Both the position numbers and the translations under genes were made by a program. Below the pieces are notes generated by a model. That model was given only the letters and a program-made list of their open reading frames with translations, was not told the DNA's origin and ran no database searches. Of a DNA stretch of 36,170 bases, positions 23,801-30,100 are shown piece after piece. The stretch comes from a virus. The DNA is taken from positions 1-36,170 of the IMG/VR virus record IMGVR_UViG_3300009009_000028. One strand, 5' to 3'. The stretch's first letter is position 1, and each line of letters opens with the position of its first letter.

Positions 23801-24542
23801 GCAGAAGGAGTGATGTGGCAGAATCGGCTTTACGAGAAGCCACATTTCTGGCCTGCATGATAGCAGCTTGGCGCTGGATTGCTTTTGTTGCTGCTTCAGT
23901 TTTTAATCTAACCTGTTCTTGGGCATCTGCAGAGGCTTTTAAAACTGCTTGGGATTTTCTCTCAGCTTCACCAAGCTTTTCTCTTGCTACTTTTGTTTCA
24001 ATAAGGGCGTTTCGTACTTTTCTTAAGGCTCCTGTGTATGCTTGTGTTTCTCCGCGCCCTATCTCTTCCCACATCTTTTGAATCTGTTCTCTTGCAATGC
24101 CGTGCGAAGCAACAAGTTCACGGAGTCTTCCAATAGTATTTTTGTAATTAGCTTGTTCTCCAAAAGTTGCTCCGATGCCCGTCATTGAAGCTTGTGTCAT
24201 GCCTCTTTGGACAAGATCACCGGCATATTTAGCATTGGATTTAGAAATACTGTCTAAGGCAACTTTTTGTTTCTGGATTGCTGAAGTTGTGGAATTTACT
24301 TGAGTGGCCAATGCCTGTTGGGAACGCAGGATATCGTTAAAGCCTTTGACAGCTTGGTTAACGGATTTTGCTAAATCAGAGACAGTTTTTGAGGTATCGC
24401 CGAGTTTCGTTAAAACTTTTTCGACACTCGTCGCAGCTTTTTCCTGGGCTTTGGCAATATTCTCCCATTTTTTAACGAGCTTATCAAGCTCTTTAAAAAC
24501 GGCAGAAAAATTGGCTTTTGGCTCAACAGTTTCAGCAACCAT
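20865..24542 (-). CDS. Tail tape measure protein
   Basis: A 1225-residue protein and the largest gene in the window. It is mostly helical with heptad stretches. Residues about 400-620 match the TP901-type tape measure core (GYEAISDQIVEGSDTFKYLQ, SELGVSLNEL-like SQLGVSLNELQSMI, RLRAMQGTMSITGKNLQ). A hydrophobic segment lies near 715-750 (AVVAVLALLKSLL ... LGLSAFFVRR), as in tape measures that insert into membrane. The C-terminus ends with a beta/Gly segment. Residues 132-191 and 268-327 are an internal duplication. By the usual rule of about 1.5 angstrom per residue, the tail would be near 180 nm. Confidence 0.93.
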   Translation of the reverse strand: MVAETVEPKANFSAVFKELDKLVKKWENIAKAQEKAATSVEKVLTKLGDTSKTVSDLAKSVNQAVKGFNDILRSQQALATQVNSTTSAIQKQKVALDSISKSNAKYAGDLVQRGMTQASMTGIGATFGEQANYKNTIGRLRELVASHGIAREQIQKMWEEIGRGETQAYTGALRKVRNALIETKVAREKLGEAERKSQAVLKASADAQEQVRLKTEAATKAIQRQAAIMQARNVASRKADSATSLLLQQGVTTADIKTKQSSPEEILNYKNAITRVRELRAQHNIAYKQIASMWADLGRGAIKSYVGGLSDVQTAMLKVKTAQNQLGASWTKAVDQQAAAFARTHLVSVNASKQTKQLKDHVEELTVSWKSFTRLVAVQVLHQAISALMRTIRDGIGTVIELGIRIGEIQTISQKLPLTVNQWVAGFRQLSDTWGGPLLDQVAAGYEAISDQIVEGSDTFKYLQEVNQFAVTAVSTTTEAVQLLDATINAFKLDTSRANEIAASFFATIDLGRVRASEMAQTFGQLAVPASQLGVSLNELQSMITVASRQGIKYNTTATYLRNVFLKLIKPTEEMQKYFREIGVETGQAAIETFGFMNLLTMLSEKFNDNTAEIGKLMGRLRAMQGTMSITGKNLQDVQKDYVEITKAIETYNEKMKFIMESTEKRLAIMMERIKNFFTVDIGKGLVDSIDQLGISLTAITAGVKAFSDTVMFGAVVAVLALLKSLLTLNPILAGITLGLSAFFVRRYQIRMDAERADEIDRLTTANQKKWLDQELAAINTAYDARKKKEDEIYQNHASKLALLKGLIASSIDSYEEPYKEFIESTGRLEEKVIDKIREQLNETKEELNRFSNIAAKKMKDFNKEAQHLDYIMERRLTGLDRTDRKEPDIEEKFKFVAGQITILEDELRQATININEDRFDTISAKLIETVKKAIDYSDQYTEEKGPGRQLIAHGESFYRYWVGEANRYKRILEGNAAVQAAVQAERHQALQDEASRVKDLANIITKTSWTDLQKIEDAEKFTKVFEEQKEALKALEQYGAKYGVDFYREAQLAVEKINTEHLIGLKQQEFAITAQQQIATEIKKRQDEELERNRQIWIDYVKFAQDASQSVRQAWLKMAIEDSTMGRNAAPRQASGRSAGIDTQAAWLSPQEMVMNPAASRKFYSTLVALNSSQRRFSSGSSGTTYNIGDVNLNGISQNVDQNIIRIGKGIRKQLRLGRLNLAT
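23562..23741 (-). repeat. Tape measure internal duplication, copy 2
   Basis: Codes residues about 268-327 (from NYKNAITRVREL to the LG of QNQLG). It aligns over its whole length with copy 1, with conserved NYKN-x-I, RVREL, MW, LGRG and SYVGGL-type positions, at an offset of 136 residues. It marks growth of the tape measure by duplication. Confidence 0.7.
23970..24149 (-). repeat. Tape measure internal duplication, copy 1
   Basis: Codes residues about 132-191 (from NYKNTIGRLREL to the LG of REKLG). Protein similarity with copy 2 is clear while the DNA has diverged, so the event is old. Confidence 0.7.
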
Positions 24543-25078
24543 CAGTAATTTACCCCGCCAGTGAATTTAAAAAGTTTGTTCAATCCAGCTGGTAGATATT
24601 TTGAATAATTATTTTCAATAAAAACTTCTGCGTCAATCTGGGCATTTAAAAGGCTCTGCCACCGAGACTCCCAAAACATATATTGCCAAACTTTAATAGA
24701 AAATCTAAAAGACATATATGGGCGATCTTTTGTTCCAAAGTTAAATCTATATGCTGTTTTTCCAGCTTTTAATCCTTCTGGAATTGACTTGAATCTATTT
24801 TTATAATAAAATCCTGAAATTGAGGTCATTCCTTTTCTAACTCTACGAGGAGCAACCTGACCTATAATAGATGTTTTTGCAGCTTTAGCAAAAGGTTCAA
24901 GAGATGCGGCCGACATTCCCGTGTCAACGTGTACCCTCTGGATAGCACTTTCGGCGAAGACGCCAGCCGCATCCATCATTAACCGTTTCATTGCTAAATA
25001 ATACTTATACTTATAGTCCCGAACAGAAGACTTCACATTGCTAATGCTTACTTGCCCATATATCAGCGTAGGTCTCAA
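24542..25078 (-). CDS. Tail assembly or HK97 gp10-like minor protein
   Basis: A 178-residue basic protein. The segment AESAIQRVHVDTGMSAASLEPFAK resembles the 'H-x-DTG-x-x-x-x-SL' signature of HK97 gp10-like head-tail completion proteins, which organise the head-tail interface. It sits between the chaperone GT gene and the tape measure, not with the other connectors, so a tail assembly role is also possible. Its start lies 38 bases inside the chaperone extension. The stop overlaps the tape measure start by one base (TGATG). Confidence 0.6.
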   Translation of the reverse strand: MRPTLIYGQVSISNVKSSVRDYKYKYYLAMKRLMMDAAGVFAESAIQRVHVDTGMSAASLEPFAKAAKTSIIGQVAPRRVRKGMTSISGFYYKNRFKSIPEGLKAGKTAYRFNFGTKDRPYMSFRFSIKVWQYMFWESRWQSLLNAQIDAEVFIENNYSKYLPAGLNKLFKFTGGVNY

Positions 25079-25708
25079 TTTCTTCTACTGTCCTTAACTG
25101 ATTGTAAGCAATTATTGAAGCCTGAATCCAAATATTACACTCATCCCAAGATTTCTTTACTTCAGGAGGAAAAATTCCTAAGCGTTCACAACCTCGCCAG
25201 ATGGCGTATCGCTCTGATCGGAATTTTGGGATAATGGCTTTTCTTTCTCCTCCTGAAGACCAGCTAAAAAACTGTTTGTTGCTTGAGAAATCTTGTCATC
25301 ATCAAGACCCTGGACTTCAATGTATTCTTTGAGAAGCCGGAGCCTTTCAGATTCTGTTAATCCTGCCTTTTGAAGTTCTTCATCGTAATTCTTCCAAGTA
25401 TCAGGATTTGCGGAATCAACAGTTTCCCACTCAAGTCCGGGTGTTGCACTTATAGACTGTAGAAAAACCCAGTGGGCTTTAAGTTCCCCCCATTTCTGTA
25501 ATTCTTCCCCGTATTTTTTGTCTTCTGTAACTGCAACTTTCCCACCACCAGGAAGTTTTTTGACTGGAGGCTTCGGTGGAGGATAAATCTTATTGAACTC
25601 ATCGGTGTTTAAGACAGCCTGAAAAGTAAAAACAAGATTACCATTTTGGCGTGGAAGAACAATAGTTTTAGTGGCTGGCCCCTGAAGTTTTATACCATGC
25701 AATTTCAT
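25041..25708 (-). CDS. GT-type tail assembly chaperone, -1 frameshift product
   Basis: A predicted fused product of 222 residues: 148 from the G frame, then 74 from the -1 frame reached at the slippery heptamer U UUU UUA (25271 down to 25265). The -1 frame is open from there to a TAG at 25041-25043. It codes a gene-like, Trp-rich, helical sequence (RYAIWRGCERLGIFPPEVKK ... VEEIETYADIWASKH) with no start codon or ribosome-binding site of its own. In lambda the rare gpGT product, together with gpG, chaperones the tape measure before tube assembly. Location between tail tube and tape measure is canonical. Confidence 0.85.
25178..25708 (-). CDS. G-type tail assembly chaperone
   Basis: The 176-residue unshifted product. 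It has an N-terminal beta-type segment (IVLPRQNGNLVFTFQAVL), a Pro-rich stretch (PPPKPPVKKLPGGGKV), then a helical acidic C-terminal part with many Glu and Gln, typical of tail chaperones that bind the tape measure. ATG at 25708 has GAGG a few bases before. It follows the tail tube after a C(UUCG)G hairpin. The zero-frame tail after the slip site is 28 residues (from AGLQEEKEKPL). Confidence 0.82.
   Translation of the reverse strand: MKLHGIKLQGPATKTIVLPRQNGNLVFTFQAVLNTDEFNKIYPPPKPPVKKLPGGGKVAVTEDKKYGEELQKWGELKAHWVFLQSISATPGLEWETVDSANPDTWKNYDEELQKAGLTESERLRLLKEYIEVQGLDDDKISQATNSFLAGLQEEKEKPLSQNSDQSDTPSGEVVNA
25265..25271 (-). promoter_or_regulatory. Programmed -1 frameshift site U UUU UUA
   Basis: On the minus strand the heptamer T TTT TTA is in the exact phase X XXY YYZ with respect to the G frame (codons AGT TTT TTA GCT). 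It is the textbook slippery sequence. It is followed by an 87-base overlap of both frames. An AGGAGG lies downstream at about 12 bases; a stimulatory RNA structure was not established. Confidence 0.85.
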
Positions 25709-25728
25709 ACGCCCCTCATTTCTGAGTA

Positions 25729-25752
25729 TGGAGCGGGCCGAAGCCCGCTCCA
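25729..25752 (-). promoter_or_regulatory. Intercistronic hairpin with C(UUCG)G tetraloop after the tail tube
   Basis: A perfect 10-bp stem with UUCG loop closed by C-G on the minus strand. It begins 7 bases after the tail tube stop and ends about 20 bases before the chaperone start. It would allow more tail tube than chaperone by protecting the upstream mRNA end or dampening read-through. No U-tract follows. Confidence 0.82.
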
Positions 25753-25759
25753 GAAGAAG

Positions 25760-26251
25760 TTAAGTAGTTTGTGCCGCTCGTACTGCTGCCGGGGAGAGAA
25801 CATTACACTTCCCGGCGCAACTGACTGTCCCGTTTCGGAGGTCATGGTCGATTGACTCATAGCGAAAATCAGGAAACGTGATTGTTTCCTTGTCTCCGCA
25901 TGTTGCGGGAGTCGGAAGATATTCCAGAACGAGATCAACAGCTTTCGGACGGCAGGCATCCGTGTCCGTCGAAACCCATCCGGGGGCTGTCCCCTTGAGG
26001 GCTTCTTCGAGACCCGGCGCCGACGAAGACGATCCCATGATGTATTCCCAAATGAAGTCAAAATTGACCTCAAGTGGAACCTGATCACCTTCCTTGACGT
26101 TGTCGAGGAGACCACGGTCGAGCACATATTCCATGTTCCTCTTTTCGGAAAAAGTGAGATTTCCTTCGCCGATCTTGACCGTCAAGGAGTTTGGAGTCGT
26201 CGATCCATCTTGAACCTTGAGTGTTGCCTTTTTCAGATCGATCGCTGCCAT
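25760..26251 (-). CDS. Major tail tube protein
   Basis: A 163-residue protein with the build of siphovirus tail tube subunits: an N-terminal beta strand pair (KATLKVQDGSTTPNSLTVKI), a long hairpin with VLDRGLLDNV, a helical YIMG segment, and a beta C-terminus. Such subunits stack as hexamers round the tape measure. It is GC-rich compared with its neighbours, has AAGGAG 10 bases before the ATG and is followed by a stable hairpin. These are signs of high expression. Four Cys in the C-terminal half are notable. Confidence 0.85.
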   Translation of the reverse strand: MAAIDLKKATLKVQDGSTTPNSLTVKIGEGNLTFSEKRNMEYVLDRGLLDNVKEGDQVPLEVNFDFIWEYIMGSSSSAPGLEEALKGTAPGWVSTDTDACRPKAVDLVLEYLPTPATCGDKETITFPDFRYESIDHDLRNGTVSCAGKCNVLSPAAVRAAQTT

Positions 26252-26265
26252 GTATGCATGTCTCC

Positions 26266-26730
26266 TTATCCAAGTTGAATTTTAAAATGTCCCTCAACAG
26301 TTGCCTGCTGAAGCAATTTGTCTGGAGCGAGTTGACCAAAATGGCTGATTACCAAAAGCTGTCGATCCTTTTTGTTCTGTAATAATTCAAGACACCCTAA
26401 GAGAGATTGATCATCCTGAAGGCCCGTCCCATACTTATATATCTGGAGACCATCGATAAAAGCCGCTGCAACAATTCCAGTCATAGTATGAATTTTATGA
26501 AGATTTGTAAAATCTATCGCTGACTGGATTAAAATATTGACTTCGATCATTGCCTCCCAAACAGCTGCATCAAGTTGAGTAAAATATGGGCCGTCCATCC
26601 GGATCTCAATAAAATCTTTTTCACTCCAAGTAAGTCTTGGCTCTCCTTCAACAAATGTTTTGTAGCTTGTCGCGGAGGCAAAATGATCCGTAACAGAAGC
26701 ATAAATCCATCTTGGCCAATTTGAATCCAT
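26266..26730 (-). CDS. Tail completion / tail terminator-like protein
   Basis: A 154-residue protein between the head-closure-like gene and the tail tube, the usual place for the tail terminator that caps the tube. It has a helix-rich N-terminal part (WPRWIYASVTDHFASATSYK) and beta strands, with no diagnostic motif. Its ATG overlaps the region right after the previous stop (TAAATG). Function is by position. Confidence 0.65.
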   Translation of the reverse strand: MDSNWPRWIYASVTDHFASATSYKTFVEGEPRLTWSEKDFIEIRMDGPYFTQLDAAVWEAMIEVNILIQSAIDFTNLHKIHTMTGIVAAAFIDGLQIYKYGTGLQDDQSLLGCLELLQNKKDRQLLVISHFGQLAPDKLLQQATVEGHFKIQLG

Positions 26731-27153
26731 TTATGGCTCCGAAGTTGTTAGCGCGGTGACTGTCAACAGGAAGCCCAAGTTTTCTACAAGCTTCTCGATC
26801 GATTTGAGAACATACGCTTGATTTTTAAAGACGACTTGAAGACCTTCTTCGATCTTAAAGAGTGAAGGAATGTCTCTTCCGTCAACAATCACCACGCGGG
26901 TGCTGGCTCCAAACAAACCACCATAAGTAAAGTTTTTGCTGGCGGCAATAAAAGACAGGTCATAAATAAAAGAAGGCTTGAGAATGGCCGGGAGCAAAAT
27001 GGCTCTCCGAACACTGATGACTTCAAAGGATTTCGAAATCACTCCAGTCTTCTTGTTCGATTCAGACAGAGAGATATTGCGCAGAAGAATTTCACAAGGA
27101 AAATCCCGCTTCAACTGATACAATATCCCTCTGACCAGCCTTAAATTGCTCAT
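26731..27153 (-). CDS. Head-tail connector / head closure-like protein
   Basis: A 140-residue protein two steps from the coat protein. The start MSNLRLVRGILYQLKRDF and the Arg-rich middle resemble head-closure and neck proteins (gpFII/gp16 class) that link portal complex and tail. It has predominantly beta character, with 'VVIVDGRDIP' and 'VFKNQAYVLKSIE'. AGGGG precedes the ATG. Position is the main support. Confidence 0.65.
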   Translation of the reverse strand: MSNLRLVRGILYQLKRDFPCEILLRNISLSESNKKTGVISKSFEVISVRRAILLPAILKPSFIYDLSFIAASKNFTYGGLFGASTRVVIVDGRDIPSLFKIEEGLQVVFKNQAYVLKSIEKLVENLGFLLTVTALTTSEP

Positions 27154-27164
27154 AGATTCCCCTA

Positions 27165-28547
27165 CTACGACAGCAGACAGATCCCGAGATTTGTGTCCAG
27201 CACCTTGATGCCACAGAGCATGTCAACCGTCACCCGATGCCCCTGTTTGACGCCGTCATAGGTCACGACGACACGGATCGAGAGGCCATTGTAATTCGCG
27301 ACAAAGGCTTCGGCTCCGCGGGAAATCGGGGTTGGCAGCGGCCGGGAAACAACGGCGATGGCGTTTGGATGCAGGCAAAGACCGAAGTTTCCGGAGGGGC
27401 CGACGGCGACAATGCCATTGTCCACTTTATCCTCTGCCAAAGGAACATCGAGCAGAAGACCCGTGGTACTTGCCTGGAGGGCAGCATACTGATCCAGGTT
27501 CCAGGCGCGATGTGTCCCTGCGGAAAGCGGCCCGATGGAAAGGAGCTGGCCGACCTGCGGAGCAACAGAGTAGCCGTCGATGACGATGGGCTTCAGCCAC
27601 CCGGTGGCATATCCTGCACCGAGATTGATGGCTCCCGGTACATAGATGGTCACAACGGCCGTGCTTACTGCCGCGTACTTCAGACCCGGAGAAATGGTCA
27701 GGGTCTCTGCCGCGGCGTCGATGGCCGTGATTTTCTGTGGGGTCATATCCCCTGCGACAGTCAGCCAGGCCCCGCGGTGGACGTCATGCTCTGCGACAAA
27801 GGCCGTCACGGCGAGGGTTGTTGCTCCAGCCGCGGCATTGGCCGTCAATGCGGTGGCATAGGTTGTATTCCCGGCCGCGATCGAACAGCCATTTTGGGCC
27901 ATGATCCAGTTGGTTCCGAGCAGCAAGCCCAGAGAGCCTGTCCGGACGGCCGTGCCGCTGTCCCCGATCTTTTCGGCGTTCGTGAAATCCGCGACCATCG
28001 AAAGATCACCCTTCTGCTGTGGGGTCAGAAGGCCATACCGGGCGTTCATGGGGACTTTCAGAGTGTTGAACTTCGTCTCAACATCGACGATTGCCTGCTT
28101 GCCGAGAGCGGTGCCGAGTTTCCCGACGGAGTTCCCCAGGAACTTGTAGGCCTGGGACAGGATCATCCTGTCCACACCCTGGGCAATGCTCTCGACGGCC
28201 GGGATGAGATACATGTTCCGCAGCTGTTTGAAGGACAGGGCTTCCTCACCGTCCTTGATGATGAAGGTTGTGTAGAGATGCTGATTCAGGGCGACCGGAA
28301 CATTCGTCGCCGTGGCATCCTGATCCTCGACGGAGTCGGCGTGCCACTTGCGCTTCATCGTGAAAGATCCCGGACGATGGGCATTCACGATATCCCCGTA
28401 GTTGGCGACGGCGTCATCGAAATCGCGATAGACGAAGTTCAAACCGACCGTCTGAGCCTCAAGAACCATCAAGGCTTCTTGCGCCCAGACCTCAGGATAG
28501 AGAGCATCGAGGGAGTTGTCGAAAACTGGAACCCAGATCTTTTTCAT
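27165..28547 (-). CDS. Major capsid protein, P22 coat-like
   Basis: A 460-residue coat protein. The N-arm (YPEVWAQEALMVLEAQTVGL, DAVANYGDIVNAHRPGSF), helix LIPAVESIAQGVDRMIL and the C-terminal RVVVTYDGVKQGHRVTVDML with GIKVL match the P22-type HK97 fold. Residues about 225-310 (AATTLAVTAFV ... TPQKITAIDAAAETLTI) look like the inserted beta domain of P22 coat proteins. It lies downstream of a coiled-coil scaffold gene, as in P22-type heads. It is strongly GC-rich relative to the window, consistent with codon selection for high output. The opposite strand contains a long open frame that is only a by-product of this. Confidence 0.88.
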   Translation of the reverse strand: MKKIWVPVFDNSLDALYPEVWAQEALMVLEAQTVGLNFVYRDFDDAVANYGDIVNAHRPGSFTMKRKWHADSVEDQDATATNVPVALNQHLYTTFIIKDGEEALSFKQLRNMYLIPAVESIAQGVDRMILSQAYKFLGNSVGKLGTALGKQAIVDVETKFNTLKVPMNARYGLLTPQQKGDLSMVADFTNAEKIGDSGTAVRTGSLGLLLGTNWIMAQNGCSIAAGNTTYATALTANAAAGATTLAVTAFVAEHDVHRGAWLTVAGDMTPQKITAIDAAAETLTISPGLKYAAVSTAVVTIYVPGAINLGAGYATGWLKPIVIDGYSVAPQVGQLLSIGPLSAGTHRAWNLDQYAALQASTTGLLLDVPLAEDKVDNGIVAVGPSGNFGLCLHPNAIAVVSRPLPTPISRGAEAFVANYNGLSIRVVVTYDGVKQGHRVTVDMLCGIKVLDTNLGICLLS

Positions 28548-28565
28548 GATTCAGTAAATCCTTTC

Positions 28566-29417
28566 TTAAAAGGTTAGTTGTCCTTTTTTTCTGGCCTCCC
28601 GATAAGCCGCAGGATCTTTCGCAATCTCCCGTACAGGAATCTCTTTTCCTTTTCCTGCGCGAAAGCGACCAAAACCTTGCTGCCCATCGGCACTGAATAG
28701 GTTAAAATGTTCTTCCATTTCAGACATTCTCTTGACCGCATCCTCGGGAGAAAGATCAAGAACGATAGTCTTCTTGTTCTTGTCCTTGTCTACAAAAGAA
28801 ACTTTAGGAATAAATTCTCCGGTTGGTTTGCCGTCTTCACCGAGTTCCTCGACGAGTCGAGTCTTTGGCTGCAGAATAATCAGAATTTGCTCCGGATTAA
28901 TTACCTTTGGAGTTGATCCGGCAGCAGCCGACAAAATAGTATTTTTGATCGTTGATTCAGTGTAGCGTTTCTTCCAAGAGTCACGCTCAAGAGAAAGAGA
29001 CTCCCGTTCAGCATTGTGCTTTTTGACGAGTTTCTCACGCTCTTGAGCAGACGTTTCTTCCTTCGTTCTGAGAAGAGATTGAGTTTCCGAAATTCTTCTT
29101 TCCAGTTCATCCCTCTCTTCTTTCGAGAGGTTGGCCTTGGCCTGGATAGCCTGTAACTCTTCCAAGGTTGAACGATGGGCCTCTTGATGCTTCCTCTTGT
29201 CATCGGCCAAAAGAGAATTGACTTTCTCTTGAGGAAGATATTTCCCCTGTTTCACATCAACGGCCAGCCGCGCGGCTGTAAGAAGCTTTGTCGTCTTTTT
29301 ATAGTCTGCTGAGTTCTGATCAGAAATCTTTGAGAGTTGGCCCTCAAGCTCAGAAACAATAGCAGCATCATCATCGCCATCAAAAACCGTCACCCAAATT
29401 TTAAAATAAAAATTCAT
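28566..29417 (-). CDS. Scaffolding protein
   Basis: A 283-residue, mostly helical and highly charged protein. Residues about 15-160 form a long coiled coil with repeated Glu/Lys/Gln (RDELERRISETQSLLRTKEE). A C-terminal basic helix (YREARKKGQLTF) is typical of coat-binding tails. It would guide procapsid assembly and then leave or be degraded. AGGAGG lies before the ATG at 29417. It is placed between adaptor and coat, as in P22-type and many siphoviral head operons. No protease domain was seen in it. Confidence 0.85.
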   Translation of the reverse strand: MNFYFKIWVTVFDGDDDAAIVSELEGQLSKISDQNSADYKKTTKLLTAARLAVDVKQGKYLPQEKVNSLLADDKRKHQEAHRSTLEELQAIQAKANLSKEERDELERRISETQSLLRTKEETSAQEREKLVKKHNAERESLSLERDSWKKRYTESTIKNTILSAAAGSTPKVINPEQILIILQPKTRLVEELGEDGKPTGEFIPKVSFVDKDKNKKTIVLDLSPEDAVKRMSEMEEHFNLFSADGQQGFGRFRAGKGKEIPVREIAKDPAAYREARKKGQLTF

Positions 29418-29425
29418 AATGCCTC

Positions 29426-30100
29426 CTAAGACACCCTACTTAGTTGTACTCCCTTTGAAACATCAAGATAAGGCTTTATAAGTCTCCAAGCTGTAATACT
29501 TGGGACGCCTGCCTCAATATGTTCCATCGGAAATGAACGGTCGTAGGTTGACCGCACACTTGAGTATTGACTGGTAACGAGATTGAGATTTTCAAAATCG
29601 TCATCAGGATTCCTACCGTCTAACAATGAATAGGCAATCTCACAAGTAGCATCTTTCAAATCTTGAGGAATCGTGGTAAGAGAACATAGCTGTAGCCTAT
29701 CAATAATCTTTGTCCCCATCGTTAAGGCTTTTTCTTTTTCCCTGTCAAGGGCTTCTTCCCAAGCTTTAATAGAGAGCCTATCATTAAAATAAACATCTGC
29801 ATCTGGCCGACTAACAAGAGATTTTCCTTCTTCGACTAATCCAGGGCCATCTATAGAGGAGAGGACGTATGTATAGACACCAAGGGAATACTCAATCTTG
29901 AAACAATAATCATACTCTAAATCGTATGCCGGATCATCAAAAGAATATTGATAATTCAAGGCATCTATAGCCGTAACAGCTGTCCCCGGCAAAGCAATAA
30001 CAACATTATTGTCGGCTCTCTTTATACCATACAAGGCGTCCTGGTCAGAGAGAACAATGCTCAACGGCTGAGAAAGAGTCGTGATACTAATTATTGTCAT
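29426..30100 (-). CDS. Head-tail adaptor, DnaT-like fold
   Basis: A 224-residue protein between portal and scaffold. The C-terminal half (KIIDRLQLCS, LKDATCEIAYSLLDGRNP, and the end GVPSITAWRLIKPYL) matches the alpha-helical pattern of the phage 'DnaT-like' adaptors that sit under the portal. The N-terminal 100 residues are beta-rich. It begins 14 bases before the portal stop, with GGAG upstream. The role is head completion rather than replication, despite the family name. Confidence 0.7.
   Translation of the reverse strand: MTIISITTLSQPLSIVLSDQDALYGIKRADNNVVIALPGTAVTAIDALNYQYSFDDPAYDLEYDYCFKIEYSLGVYTYVLSSIDGPGLVEEGKSLVSRPDADVYFNDRLSIKAWEEALDREKEKALTMGTKIIDRLQLCSLTTIPQDLKDATCEIAYSLLDGRNPDDDFENLNLVTSQYSSVRSTYDRSFPMEHIEAGVPSITAWRLIKPYLDVSKGVQLSRVS

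Noticed and set aside
27237-28577. Long plus-strand open frame (446 codons) over the coat gene
   Set aside because: It is the antisense of a GC-rich, clearly coding coat gene, has Gly/Arg-rich translation without domain signs, and lacks operon context. Long antisense frames are expected at high GC.
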